64,000 nucleotides of DNA, taken from UBA9611 sp965237595 (GTDB taxonomy: Bacteria; Chloroflexota; Dehalococcoidia; Lucifugimonadales; UBA3495). This document shows positions 1 through 9,019 of this stretch, piece after piece (position 1 is the stretch's first letter; each line of letters opens with the position of its first letter). Below the pieces are notes generated by a model, which was given only the letters and a program-made list of their open reading frames with translations, was not told the DNA's origin and did not search any database. The stretch covers positions 744,001 through 808,000 of the forward strand of contig CBDEFY010000007.1 of the NCBI GenBank assembly GCA_965237595.1, in the 5' to 3' direction. A program made the position numbers and the translations under genes.

Positions 1-22
1 TCGCCCGGCCCCTCGTCCAGAC

Positions 23-58
23 GTAATCCAGAGGCAATCGCTGTGCTATAATGCCGAC
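23..58 (+). promoter_or_regulatory. Putative extended -10 promoter of the first SDR gene
   Basis: A perfect TATAAT lies at 47-52, preceded by TG one base upstream (44-45), which makes an extended -10 element. No convincing -35 hexamer is seen at 16-18 bases spacing, as expected for an extended -10 promoter. Transcription would start near 59 and give a leader of about 75 bases before the ATG at 134. Sequence match only. Confidence 0.5.
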
Positions 59-133
59 TCGCCAGGGCGGTTTCGGGACAGCTCCTGGCTCCATTTCGGT
101 TCCATTTCCATCAATTAATCAGGAGACAATACT

Positions 134-931
134 ATGGACCTGGGCCTTCAGGACAAGGTGGCAATCATCACGGGTGGAAGTGACGGGATTGGGAAAGCGG
201 CGGCATTGAGCATGGCCAAAGAGAGGGCCAACGTTGTGATTGTGGCCCGCCGGCAGGAAGTACTTGATCAGGCGGTCAAAGACATCAAGACAGCAACTGA
301 GGGTTCGGTAGTGCCCCTTTCGCTGGATGTAACCTCGGATGGGGCGTCCCAGATGATGATTAAGACGGCCCTTGACAAATTCGGCCGGGTCGACATCGTG
401 GTCAACAACGCGGGCACAGCCATGGCGAAAGCCTTCGAAGAGGTTAGCCACGAGGACTGGGAATCGGATTTTGACCTGAAGGTCTGGGCTGCGGTCAGGT
501 TGATGCAGGACGCCATCATTGAGATGCGCAAGGTCGGCGGCGGCCGGATTATCAACGTGACCGCCCTGGGCGGCCGGACCCCGGGCCCGTCCTCCATGCC
601 CACCTCCATCTCCAGGGCGGCCGGGATCGCCATCACCAAGGGTTTGTCCAAGGACCTGGCCAAGGACAACATCCTGGTCACCACCGTTTGCATCGGGCTG
701 GTCAAGAGCGGCCAGCACCAACGCGGCTATGACGCCCGTCTCGAGAAGGAACCCAACCTATCCATTGAGACCTTCTATGACGAACTGGCCAGGGGGCGCT
801 CAGTGCCCTTGGGCCGTGTGGCCGAGCCAGAAGAAGCTGGCGACGTCATCGCCTTCCTGGCTTCAGAGAGGGCCAGCTACCTGACCGGCATCGCAGTGAA
901 CCTGGATGGCGGCGCTTCGGCGGTCCTTTAA
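134..931 (+). CDS. SDR-family protein lacking the catalytic residues
   Basis: A 265-residue classical-SDR-length protein. The start ATG has AGGAGA at 121-126. The Rossmann motif TGGSDGIG is at residues 13-20 and NNAG at 91-94, so dinucleotide binding is likely. The rest of the active site is unusual. Where SDRs have YxxxK, this protein reads T157-S-I-S-R161; the usual Asn of the tetrad is Asp114; and the Ser region reads NVTALGG. The fold is clearly SDR (NAD(P)-dependent oxidoreductase), but normal hydride-transfer chemistry is doubtful. It may be a binding or regulatory SDR or a divergent enzyme. It sits upstream of an aminotransferase gene on the same strand with about 80 bases between them. 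The substrate is unknown. Confidence 0.85.
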   Translation: MDLGLQDKVAIITGGSDGIGKAAALSMAKERANVVIVARRQEVLDQAVKDIKTATEGSVVPLSLDVTSDGASQMMIKTALDKFGRVDIVVNNAGTAMAKAFEEVSHEDWESDFDLKVWAAVRLMQDAIIEMRKVGGGRIINVTALGGRTPGPSSMPTSISRAAGIAITKGLSKDLAKDNILVTTVCIGLVKSGQHQRGYDARLEKEPNLSIETFYDELARGRSVPLGRVAEPEEAGDVIAFLASERASYLTGIAVNLDGGASAVL

Positions 932-1011
932 GCCCCACCCAACTCGTATCACCCTACCCGTCCGCCCAGATAATCGATCATCGACAAGGTCCATTGGACC
1001 GGAGGTCAGCC

Positions 1012-2208
1012 TTGACTAGCTCCTACATGAAAGAATTGCAGCCGCCCCAGAGAGTGTTGCTGGGGCCCGGACCCAGCACCGTCCACCCACGGGTGTTGCA
1101 GGCGATGGCCACACCGGTGGTGGGACACCTGGACCCGGCGTTCTTTCAGGTGATGGATGACGTGTGCGCGATGCTGCGCGAGGTTTTCCACACCACCAGC
1201 ACGATGACCCTACCAATCTCGTCCACCGGCACGGGAGCCATGGAGACGTCCTGCACCAACATCATCGAGCCGGGCGACTCGGTGCTGATCTGTAGAAACG
1301 GTTACTTCGGCATCCGCCTGGGCGATATCGCCGAGCGCTGCGGGGCTACCGTGCACCTGATGGACACCCCTTGGGGCAAGGCCGTTGACGCCCAGCTGCT
1401 GCGGGACGAACTCAAGAAACACTCGGGACTAAAGGCCGTGGGTGTGGTCCATGCCGAGACGTCCACCGGGGTACTGAGCTTGGTAAAAGAGCTGGTAGAA
1501 GTGATTCACGAGCACGGTGCGCTGGCCATCGTCGATGCCGTGACGTCCTTGGGCGGCCATGATATGAGGATGGACGACTGGGGTATCGACGTCTGTTACA
1601 GCGCAACCCAGAAGTGCTTGGGAGCCCCTCCGGGACTGGCCCCGATTAGCCTCAGCGACGCGGCCATGGACGTGATCACCAAGCGGAAGAGCAAGGTCCA
1701 GAGCTTCTACTTCAATCTCAAGGACCTGGAGGCCTACTGGAACGAGACTAGGGCCTATCACCATACTTCGCCCATCAATATGACCTATGCCCTGCGGGAG
1801 TCCCTGCGCATGATGATGGAGGAAGGCCTGGAAAACCGGATCCAGCGGCACGCCAGGGTGGCCGACGGGCTACGCGCTGGCATGGAGGCCCTGGGAATGA
1901 AGTTGCTGGCCGAGGAAGGGCACCGGCTGAACCCGTTGACTACGGTGTCCGTCCCAGAGGGCATCGACGACGCCAAGGTGCGGAGGACGTTGCTGGACGA
2001 TTACGACATTGAGATCGGCGGCGGCCTGGGGGAATTCCGGGGCAAGGCCTGGCGCATCGGCTTGATGGGCGAATCGGCACGGGAGCGGAACGTCTTTGCA
2101 CTGCTCTCAGCCCTGGAGACGATCCTGGCCAAGGAAGGCTACGAAGTGGCCTTCGGCGCCAGCTTGTCGGCGGCCCAGCGGGCCATAGCTACGTTTGGGG
2201 AGGATTAG
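1012..2208 (+). CDS. Class V aminotransferase, alanine/serine-glyoxylate type
   Basis: A PLP-dependent aminotransferase of the alanine-glyoxylate/serine-glyoxylate aminotransferase family, near full length (398 aa). Family hallmarks are LLGPGPSTVHPRVL at the N-terminus, the SSTGTGAMET phosphate-binding segment, and SATQK with the Schiff-base lysine (Lys201 from this start). The frame is open from a TTG at 994, but the TTG at 1012 is preferred because CGGAGG (1000-1005) sits 6 bases upstream; ATG 1027 is another option. The gene converges on glcF. Glycolate oxidase makes glyoxylate and this enzyme would transaminate it, typically to glycine, so the two transcription units probably share a pathway. 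The amino donor cannot be read from sequence. Confidence 0.88.
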   Translation: MTSSYMKELQPPQRVLLGPGPSTVHPRVLQAMATPVVGHLDPAFFQVMDDVCAMLREVFHTTSTMTLPISSTGTGAMETSCTNIIEPGDSVLICRNGYFGIRLGDIAERCGATVHLMDTPWGKAVDAQLLRDELKKHSGLKAVGVVHAETSTGVLSLVKELVEVIHEHGALAIVDAVTSLGGHDMRMDDWGIDVCYSATQKCLGAPPGLAPISLSDAAMDVITKRKSKVQSFYFNLKDLEAYWNETRAYHHTSPINMTYALRESLRMMMEEGLENRIQRHARVADGLRAGMEALGMKLLAEEGHRLNPLTTVSVPEGIDDAKVRRTLLDDYDIEIGGGLGEFRGKAWRIGLMGESARERNVFALLSALETILAKEGYEVAFGASLSAAQRAIATFGED

Positions 2209-2238
2209 CTAGCCCCGGCTAAAATCGAACCCGCAGGC

Positions 2239-2255
2239 GCACGGCACTGCCGTGC
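2239..2255. terminator. Palindrome between convergent genes, possible bidirectional terminator
   Basis: GCACGGC-ACT-GCCGTGC forms a perfect 7-bp stem with a triloop in the 86-base gap between the converging aminotransferase and glcF genes. There is no clear T-tract on either side, so it could be an interspersed repeat rather than an intrinsic terminator. Confidence 0.4.
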
Positions 2256-2294
2256 CCCTACGGGTGGTTGTCGGGACTGGCGCCGAGCGGCTAT

Positions 2295-3611
2295 TTAGGC
2301 ACCCTCCAGCCCATAGGCCTCGTCCAGTATGTCCACCACGTGGCGGACCCTTCCTGGCATTCCCCTCGACTTGAGCACCTGTTGCACCTGCAACATGCAG
2401 CCCGGATTGGCGGTGATTACTTCTTGGGCTCCCGTGGCGTCAATCGCGTCCAATTTACGCCTGATCAGCCGCTGGGATAGGGCGGGTTGGATCGCTGAGT
2501 AGATCCCGGCCCCGCCGCAGCAGAGGCTGGAGTTTTCCATCTCCAACAACTCCAGGCCTGGAATGGAGTTCAGGATGTCCCGTGGCGCAGCGGTGATGCG
2601 CTGGGCGTGGGCCAGGTGGCAGGGGTCTTGGTAGGTGACCTTCCGGCTGACGGTTGCGGAGGGTGCTTGAAAGGGCAGACCCACCAGAAACTCGGTCACG
2701 TCCTGGGTCATCTCGCTGAAGCTGACCGCCTTGGCGTTGTAGCCGGGGTCGTCCTTCAGCAATTCGTCGTACTCTTTCATGGTGGAGCCGCAGCCGGCGG
2801 ACGAGGTGACCACTCGCTCCACGCCAGCGGCCATCAGCGCGTCGATATTGGTGCGGGCCATGGCCCTGGTGGTGTCCAGGTCGCCGGCGTGGGCGTTCAA
2901 CGCCCCGCAGCAACCCTGGCCTTGGGGCACAATCACATCGCAGCCGTTGCGGGTCAGCACCCGCACTGTGGCTTCCATAGTTGGACCCTGCATCAACGGC
3001 ATGACGCATCCGGAAAGCAGGGCGACAGTCATCTTCTTCTCCCCTCGGGCCCGGTGGACCGTGGCTGACGGCCCGAAGAACCGCGCACCCATGGGAGGCA
3101 ATTGGGACTCCAGCTTGGCGATTCCGCCGGGCAGTAGGTAGAGCAGGTGGGACAGCCGGAGCAGTTTCTGCATGCCCAGCCGTTGGTAAAGACGGATGAG
3201 GTTGGCCCCGAACCGTAGCCGGCGGGGATGGGGCAGGGCGGCCCGCAGGAAGAAACGGCTGATGCGGCGCAACTCCCGGGACTGGAGACCAGCGGCTCGC
3301 ACCTGGGCGCGGGTGCGTTCCATGATGCGGCCGTAGGGCACGCCCGAGGGGCACACTGCCTCGCAGGCCCGGCATTGGAGGCACATATCCCAGTGGGAAA
3401 CAATCCTGGGGGTAATCTCCACCCGGCCTTCGTTCACCGCTTTCATCAGCGCGAGGCGGCCCCTGGGCGATTCCATCTCCATCGCCGTCTCCAGGTAGGT
3501 GGGGCAGGAGCTAAGGCAGAGTCCGCAGTGGACGCAGCGGTAGAGATCCGCCTCGGCCGGGGTGTCGGGGCCGGTAAACCCGCCGGCTAATTCAGTCGAT
3601 GGTCGGGCCAT
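2295..3611 (-). CDS. glcF: Glycolate oxidase iron-sulfur subunit GlcF
   Basis: The electron-transfer subunit of glycolate oxidase (glycolate to glyoxylate), 438 aa. Two ferredoxin-type 4Fe-4S motifs lie near the N-terminus: CVHCGLCLSSCP at about residues 26-37 and CLQCRACEAVCP at about 77-88. Two CCG-type cysteine-rich domains follow (GCCGALNAHAGD and LCCGGAGIYS), as in GlcF/LutA/HdrB proteins. The ATG at 3611 has GGGAGG 7 bases upstream and abuts the glcE stop codon with no gap, indicating translational coupling. It is the third gene of glcD-glcE-glcF. Confidence 0.93.
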   Translation of the reverse strand: MARPSTELAGGFTGPDTPAEADLYRCVHCGLCLSSCPTYLETAMEMESPRGRLALMKAVNEGRVEITPRIVSHWDMCLQCRACEAVCPSGVPYGRIMERTRAQVRAAGLQSRELRRISRFFLRAALPHPRRLRFGANLIRLYQRLGMQKLLRLSHLLYLLPGGIAKLESQLPPMGARFFGPSATVHRARGEKKMTVALLSGCVMPLMQGPTMEATVRVLTRNGCDVIVPQGQGCCGALNAHAGDLDTTRAMARTNIDALMAAGVERVVTSSAGCGSTMKEYDELLKDDPGYNAKAVSFSEMTQDVTEFLVGLPFQAPSATVSRKVTYQDPCHLAHAQRITAAPRDILNSIPGLELLEMENSSLCCGGAGIYSAIQPALSQRLIRRKLDAIDATGAQEVITANPGCMLQVQQVLKSRGMPGRVRHVVDILDEAYGLEGA

Positions 3612-4970
3612 CTAGATACCTCCCAGGAACCGGCCGGGATTCAGTATTCCTCCGGCGTCGAATCTGTCTTTGATGCGGCGCATAATCTCCAGGCTGTCGG
3701 GTGGGTCTCCCCACACATCGATATGACTTTTGACCGAGATCGGGCAGTGTTCCACGACTGCCGAACCACCGTACCGGTGGGCGATCTGCCGGGTCTGTTG
3801 GATTGCGTCTAGGAACGGCTGCTCCTCTTGCCGGTCGTCTCTGGACCCCGGCCAAAAAAGGCGGATGCTTCCAAAGCCAGGGTCGGCCATCTGCTCCGGA
3901 TTTTCGCCGGAGAGGGTTACATCGCCGCACTCATTGGAGGCCGGGGCTATCGGCTTTGACTGGACCGAGAGCTTCATGACCAGCGCGGAGCCTGGATCAA
4001 TCTCTGTTGGGGCGTCGGTGACCCAGCGCAGCAAGCCGTTGGCAGCAGGCCCTTCGATGCGCTGCACCGCGTTCGCCCCTTCCGCCAAGAGCAGCGCCGC
4101 TGCCTCTTCCAACCTCCGGCGGGTGGCCTTTGCTCGGCCCGAATAGAAGGCGAAGGAAAGTGCGGTTTCCGGGTCTCCAAGTCCCAGGTCTTGGGACGCG
4201 GCGTGCAGGGAGTCCTGCAGCCGCCGGGAGACCCCCGAGGTGACGCTGTGGTAGCCCATGGGCCCGGCGGGCGAGTCGAGCAGCTTCCGGCCGGCCGACA
4301 GGGCGGCGGAAAGGGACGGGAAAGACGCCATCAACGCTGCGGCCTCGGGGTCGATGGGCGAAAGCTTGAAAGTGGCTTCGACGATCACCCCCAAGGTGCC
4401 CAGCGAGCCGGTGTACAGTTTGTTCAGGTCGTAACCAGTCACATTCTTGACCACCTTGCCGCCGGACTTGGTGGCGACGCCCTGGGCGCTGAGTACGCTG
4501 ATGCCGATGAGCCATTCTCTGGGGAGGCCGTAGGCGTGGGCCAGGGGGCCTCCCGCCCCCACGGACAAGATGCCGCCGATTGTCGAACGACCGGGCAACG
4601 CCGTTTCCAGGGGGAGGAATTCGCCGGCGGGAGCCAGTTTTTCTTGCAGGGACGCCAGGGTCACTCCGGCCTCGGCCGTGGCCGTCATGTCGGCGGGCTG
4701 GTAGTCCACCAACCGGTCCAGGCCTCCCAGGTCCAGCACCAGGTCTGCCTGTCGTGGGATATTGCCCAGCCCCATCCGGGTGCCGCCGCCCCTAGGCAAG
4801 ACGCTGACCTGCTCAGTGGAAGCCCAACGCAGAACTTCGGAGAGCTGAAGCCGGTCGCCGGGGCGCACCACGGCCTGCGGCGTCATTTCGTCAACCTCAT
4901 ACCCGTCAACAGGCAGCACGGCTACCGCACCTAAAAGCTCGACAAGCCTTTCGTTCAAGGACGACTCCAA
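3612..4970 (-). CDS. glcE: Glycolate oxidase FAD-binding subunit GlcE
   Basis: An FAD-binding PCMH-type (FAD_binding_4) protein of 452 aa, longer than E. coli GlcE (about 350). The FAD/PP-loop region is LPRGGGTRMGLG near residues 59-70, followed by GRSTIGGILSVGAGGPLAHAYG and a GTLGV segment, typical for GlcE/GlcD-type flavoproteins. Start is TTG at 4970 with AGGAG 6 bases upstream. It is second in the glcDEF operon: an 83-base gap to glcD and no gap to glcF. Assignment to glcE rather than a second glcD rests on order and on the weaker FAD-oxidase C-terminal domain. Confidence 0.88.
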   Translation of the reverse strand: MESSLNERLVELLGAVAVLPVDGYEVDEMTPQAVVRPGDRLQLSEVLRWASTEQVSVLPRGGGTRMGLGNIPRQADLVLDLGGLDRLVDYQPADMTATAEAGVTLASLQEKLAPAGEFLPLETALPGRSTIGGILSVGAGGPLAHAYGLPREWLIGISVLSAQGVATKSGGKVVKNVTGYDLNKLYTGSLGTLGVIVEATFKLSPIDPEAAALMASFPSLSAALSAGRKLLDSPAGPMGYHSVTSGVSRRLQDSLHAASQDLGLGDPETALSFAFYSGRAKATRRRLEEAAALLLAEGANAVQRIEGPAANGLLRWVTDAPTEIDPGSALVMKLSVQSKPIAPASNECGDVTLSGENPEQMADPGFGSIRLFWPGSRDDRQEEQPFLDAIQQTRQIAHRYGGSAVVEHCPISVKSHIDVWGDPPDSLEIMRRIKDRFDAGGILNPGRFLGGI

Positions 4971-5053
4971 TCAGTACTCCTGCTCAAATCAGACGGCATC
5001 CGTCCCGGAGAAAAAGGTGCGGGACCCCCATTGCCCCGGCTGCATCGGCCCGC

Positions 5054-6529
5054 TCAGATGGTCATGCCGGCGGCGGCGGGGTGAGCCGAAGGTGTGTACT
5101 CCTGGCCGTCAGGGAATATCTTGCCTGGGTTCAGGCCGTTGTTCGGGGCAAAGGCCTCACGCACCGATATCATGGCCGCCATGTCTTCTTCGGAGAAGAC
5201 CAAGGGCATCTGCTCCTTCTTCTCCAGGCCCACCCCGTGCTCACCGGTGAGTGTTCCACCGGCATCAACGCAATACCGCAACACTTCGGCCCCGGCTTGT
5301 ACAATCTTTTCGATAGCGCCGGGCTGGCGTTCGTCAAAGAGCAGGCAGGGGTGCAGGTTGCCGTCTCCGGCGTGGAACACATTGGCTATGGGAATGCCGT
5401 ACTTCCGGCTGACCTCGGCCACCTGTCCCAACACCTGGGCCAACTTAGTCCTGGGTACCACGCCATCGACCAGGAAGTAGTTGGGAGCGATGCTGCCCAA
5501 GGCGCCCAGAGCGCCCTTGCGGCCGGCCCAAAGCAGCTCCCGTTCCTCGGCGGCCGCGGCGGCTTTCACCTGGGTTGCGCCGTTCTCCCAGAGGGCGGCC
5601 TCGACCTCGCCTCCTATCTCGTCTACCTCGTCCTGCAGACCCTCAAGTTCGATGAGCAGTACGGCCCCGGCGTTGTCGGGATAGCCAGCGTCGCTGACCT
5701 TCTGCACCGCCTGGATGGTAAGGGCGTCAATCATCTCCAATGCGGCGGGGACGATGCCGTGCTCGATTATCGCCGACACCGCCGTGCAGGCGGTCTCCAC
5801 ATCGGGGAAGATGCCGAGGAATGTGTGTACTGATTCGGGCACCGGCAACAGCCGGACCGCGATCTTGGTGGCGATGCCGAAGGTGCCTTCCGAACCGGTG
5901 AACACCCCTCTCAGGTCGTAGCCCACGGTCTCCCTGGCCAGGCTGCCCAGGTTCACGACCGTACCGTCTTCCAGTACAACCTCCAGGCCCAACACGTGGT
6001 TGGTGGTGGTGCCGTAGGCCAGGCAGTGGGGGCCGCCGGCGTTCTCGGCGATGTTGCCGCCCAGGCTGCAGGCCCGTTGGCTGGAGGGGTCGGGGGCGTA
6101 GCGCAGTCCGGACTTGCGGACATTGGTGTCCAGGTCCAGGTTGATAACACCCGGTTCCACCAGGGCCAACCGGTTCGCGATATCCACATCCAGTATGTGG
6201 TTCATGCGGGTGAAGGCAATCTGGATGCCGTCCGGCGGGGCGATGGCGCCGCCGCTGAGACCGGTGCCGGTGCCGCGGCCGACCATGGGGACCGCCGCGC
6301 CGTGGGCCAACGCCATAACGCGGCTCACCTCATCAGTATTGGCGGGAAAGACCACCGCCAGGGGCAGTCCCCGGTCCACCGAACCGTCGTATTCGAAGAC
6401 CAGCAGGTCATCGGGGTGGAACACCACGTTAACCTCCCCAACGATGCGCTGTAGCCCGGTCAGAAATCTCTTGAAATCCACGCCTGAGATCCCCGTCTGA
6501 TTGGTTGCCTGACTTTCCGGCTGAATCAT
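5054..6529 (-). CDS. glcD: Glycolate oxidase catalytic FAD subunit GlcD
   Basis: A 491-residue FAD-linked oxidase with the FAD_binding_4 domain (GRGTGTGLSGGAIAPPDG near residues 82-100, then GGNIAENAGGPHCLAYG and GSEGTFGI) and the C-terminal FAD-oxidase domain with NVFHAGDGNLHP and GEHGVGLEKKEQMP. The last two carry the conserved His and Glu of the GlcD/D-lactate dehydrogenase family. D-lactate or another 2-hydroxy acid is possible as substrate, but the glcE-glcF operon and adjacent glyoxylate aminotransferase favour glycolate. It is the first gene of the operon and divergent from leuB. Confidence 0.92.
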   Translation of the reverse strand: MIQPESQATNQTGISGVDFKRFLTGLQRIVGEVNVVFHPDDLLVFEYDGSVDRGLPLAVVFPANTDEVSRVMALAHGAAVPMVGRGTGTGLSGGAIAPPDGIQIAFTRMNHILDVDIANRLALVEPGVINLDLDTNVRKSGLRYAPDPSSQRACSLGGNIAENAGGPHCLAYGTTTNHVLGLEVVLEDGTVVNLGSLARETVGYDLRGVFTGSEGTFGIATKIAVRLLPVPESVHTFLGIFPDVETACTAVSAIIEHGIVPAALEMIDALTIQAVQKVSDAGYPDNAGAVLLIELEGLQDEVDEIGGEVEAALWENGATQVKAAAAAEERELLWAGRKGALGALGSIAPNYFLVDGVVPRTKLAQVLGQVAEVSRKYGIPIANVFHAGDGNLHPCLLFDERQPGAIEKIVQAGAEVLRYCVDAGGTLTGEHGVGLEKKEQMPLVFSEEDMAAMISVREAFAPNNGLNPGKIFPDGQEYTPSAHPAAAGMTI

Positions 6530-6579
6530 GGGGATGATAGAACAAAAATGGGGCCATTGCCAGGCTGGGGCCGCTTCGT

Positions 6580-6608
6580 TTGAAGGGCCTGGGGTTTATG
6601 GGTATACT
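6580..6608 (+). promoter_or_regulatory. Putative sigma-70 type promoter of leuB
   Basis: TTGAAG (6580-6585) and TATACT (6603-6608) are separated by 17 bases, in the divergent region between glcD and leuB and about 90 bases before the leuB start. Good consensus match with ideal spacing. Confidence 0.6.
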
Positions 6609-6697
6609 GTGGCGGGGATCGCGCCGGGGCCAAATTTCGGCCTCGCCGCAGGTAAGCGCCAACCTATCCGGTTACATAGGGAGCCAGGAGGGACCAC

Positions 6698-7798
6698 GTG
6701 GAGTTCAACATCGCCGTACTGGGTGGCGACGGAATCGGGCCGGAAGTGACCGAACAGGGCGTACGCGTCTTGGAGGCCGTGGGCCGGACCTTTGGGCACA
6801 AGTTCAATCTCAGCTACGGCGACATCGGCGGGATATCCATCGATAAACACGGGGTTCCTCTGACCGACGAGACCATCGGACTCCTAGGCTCCAACGACGC
6901 AGTGCTTTTCGGCGCGGTGGGCGGCCCCAAGTGGGACTCTCACGACGCCAAGGTACAGCCCGAGCGAGGGCTGTTGGACATGCGGGCCCAGATGGGCGTG
7001 TTCGCCAACATCAGGCCGGTCAAAGTCTACCCCTGGCTGGCCGAGTCCAGCGTGCTCAAGCCCCATGTTATCGAAGGCGTGGACCTAGTGGTGGTTCGTG
7101 AGTTGACCGGCGGCCTCTATTACGCCTTGCCCAGGGGAAGACGGCAGACGCCCAACGGCATGGTGGGCGAGGACACGATGCGTTACACCGAGGGGGAGAT
7201 CGAACGGGTCCTGCGGGTGGGCTTCGAGCTAGCCAGGGGACGACGCAAGAAGCTGACCTCGGTGGACAAGGCCAACGTGTTGGAGTGCTCCCGGTTGTGG
7301 CGGGCCGTGGCCATCAGACTTGGCGAAGAATACTCCGATGTTGAACTGGAACACGTGCTGGTGGACTCCTGCACGATGCAGCTTATCCAGCGGCCCGCCA
7401 GCTTCGACGTCATCGTGTCTGAGAACACCTTTGGCGACATACTGAGCGATGAGGCGTCGGTGCTGGCGGCGTCCCTGGGCCTGCTGCCTTCGGCCAGCCT
7501 GGCCGGAGTGCCCGTGGCAGGTCAACGTTCCGCCGGGCTTTACGAGCCGATCCACGGGACCGCGCCGGACATCGCAGGCCAGGGCATCGCCAACCCCACC
7601 GGCTCTATCTTGAGCGTGGCGTTGATGGTCCGCTACTCACTGGGCTTGACGGAAGAAGGAGCAGTCATCGAGAGGTCGGTGGACAGAGTGCTGGAGCAGA
7701 ACGTCCGCACCGCGGACATAGTGGTCGAGGGCGCCGAACGGGTCTCCACCGTGGAGATGGGTGACCGGATAGTGGCGGCCATCGAGACCGGAAACTAG
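6698..7798 (+). CDS. leuB: 3-isopropylmalate dehydrogenase LeuB
   Basis: NAD-dependent oxidative decarboxylation of 3-isopropylmalate in leucine biosynthesis. The protein is 366 aa, the usual length. Seen: GDGIGPEVTEQG at the N-terminus, VGGPKWD, RELTGGLYY (substrate recognition), and VDSCTMQL and FGDILSDEAS containing the metal-binding aspartates. The GTG start at 6698 has AGGAGG at 6686-6691. The motif reads DSCTMQL where many LeuB have DNATMQL, a mild divergence; tartrate or isocitrate-type relatives are less likely given RELTGG. The gene stands alone, away from leuACD. Confidence 0.9.
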   Translation: MEFNIAVLGGDGIGPEVTEQGVRVLEAVGRTFGHKFNLSYGDIGGISIDKHGVPLTDETIGLLGSNDAVLFGAVGGPKWDSHDAKVQPERGLLDMRAQMGVFANIRPVKVYPWLAESSVLKPHVIEGVDLVVVRELTGGLYYALPRGRRQTPNGMVGEDTMRYTEGEIERVLRVGFELARGRRKKLTSVDKANVLECSRLWRAVAIRLGEEYSDVELEHVLVDSCTMQLIQRPASFDVIVSENTFGDILSDEASVLAASLGLLPSASLAGVPVAGQRSAGLYEPIHGTAPDIAGQGIANPTGSILSVALMVRYSLGLTEEGAVIERSVDRVLEQNVRTADIVVEGAERVSTVEMGDRIVAAIETGN

Positions 7799-7856
7799 AT
7801 TCACCGCGGCAACCGCCCCCATCCTAACCTTCATCCCGAGGGGAGAAGGGATTTTT

Positions 7857-7880
7857 CTCTCACCCTCGCAAGGGGGAGAG
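7857..7880. repeat. Imperfect inverted repeat downstream of leuB
   Basis: CTCTC-A-CCCT-CGCA-AGGG-G-GAGAG forms a 10-position stem with one mismatch and a 4-base loop. It lies in a C-rich/G-rich spacer (7799-7954) containing a further CCTTC/GAAGG pairing just upstream. It resembles the short C/G-rich intergenic repeats common in some Chloroflexota. Could act in transcription termination, but no T-tract follows. Confidence 0.4.
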
Positions 7881-7954
7881 TTACAGTGGGGGGCGTTTCA
7901 TCTATTCGCCAGGCTCAGATCGACTAGGCAGTAAACCAATAGGAGGATGCCCAG

Positions 7955-9019
7955 GTGGGCGGAGACCTGACAATCGCCATATTGGTCTTCCTGGCCAGCG
8001 CCGGTGTAGTGATATTCTGCGGCACCAAGCTGGCGGTCTACGGAGACGCCCTAGCCTCGCTGACCGGTTGGGGCCGCTTGTTCGTGGGCAGCCTGCTGGT
8101 TGCTTTGGCCACGTCTCTGCCCGAACTGTCCACCAACATCTCCGCGGTCCGGTTGGACCCGCCCAACCCTGAGTTGGCAGTGGGCAACGTCTTCGGCGCC
8201 AACATGCTCAACATGTTCACCCTGTCCGCCGTGGCCTTGGCGTTCGGTGGCAAGCGCTTCCTGGTGCGGGTGGCGCCCGAGCAGGGCTATCTGATTGTGG
8301 TGGCGGTTGTCTTGACCGGAGCGGCCATCCTCTTTGGCGGCCTGAAGATGGGGGTGAACACTGGCGAGATCGGACTTGCCTCGTTGATCCTTCTAGTCCT
8401 CTTTTTGATTGGCATGTGGTGGGTCTATAAGACCCGGCCCGGGGAAGGGGATGGCGACGGAGACAACGAAGACCCCGGTATGACCCTCCGCAAAGCATGG
8501 GTCTTGTTCGGCCTGGTTTCTGCCGGCGTGGTGGTCGCAGGATTCTTCCTGGCCTGGAGCACCGACGAGATTGCCGACATCACCGGCATCGCCTCCAGCA
8601 CCCTCGGTATCTTGTTGGTTTCTTTGGTGACAACCATGCCCGAGGCGTCGTCCACCATCGCCGCCGCCCGCATGGGGGCCATGGACCTGGGCGTGGCCGG
8701 GCTCTACGGAAGTTGCGCATTCAATGTCACCATCCTGTTCTATGCCGACCCGTTCTACCGGGACGGCATCCTGGGCAACCAGACCGAGCCGGCGCATTTC
8801 GTGGCCGGCGGCGTGGCCGTGGGCCTGATGCTGGCTGGGCTGGTGCTGGTGCTGTCGCGGGATCGTATTAAGTCGGCGGTGGCGACGGTAGCACTGGCTT
8901 TGATGGCCAGCACCTATATCGCCGGAGCGATAGTGGTGGTGACCGTAGGTGGCACCAAAGACGAAGAAAACTCAAAAGCCCAGACGACGGTTACGACGTT
9001 CCGAACGCCCGCCGAATAA
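7955..9019 (+). CDS. Sodium/calcium exchanger family membrane antiporter
   Basis: An integral membrane CaCA-superfamily exchanger of 354 aa with about ten hydrophobic segments and the two characteristic alpha repeats. Repeat 1 has ALATSLPELST and GNVFGANMLNM; repeat 2 has SLVTTMPEASS and GLYGSCAFNV. The acidic P-E residues expected for cation binding are present in both repeats. The GTG start has AGGAGG at 7941-7946. The 3' end overlaps the convergent lipoprotein gene by 29 bases. The ion transported (Na+/Ca2+ or K+) cannot be decided from sequence. Confidence 0.85.
   Translation: MGGDLTIAILVFLASAGVVIFCGTKLAVYGDALASLTGWGRLFVGSLLVALATSLPELSTNISAVRLDPPNPELAVGNVFGANMLNMFTLSAVALAFGGKRFLVRVAPEQGYLIVVAVVLTGAAILFGGLKMGVNTGEIGLASLILLVLFLIGMWWVYKTRPGEGDGDGDNEDPGMTLRKAWVLFGLVSAGVVVAGFFLAWSTDEIADITGIASSTLGILLVSLVTTMPEASSTIAAARMGAMDLGVAGLYGSCAFNVTILFYADPFYRDGILGNQTEPAHFVAGGVAVGLMLAGLVLVLSRDRIKSAVATVALALMASTYIAGAIVVVTVGGTKDEENSKAQTTVTTFRTPAE

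Noticed and set aside
2455..3384. Long antisense-frame ORF of 309 codons inside glcF
   Set aside because: Pro/Arg/His-rich translation without any domain; it is the out-of-frame shadow of a well supported GlcF.
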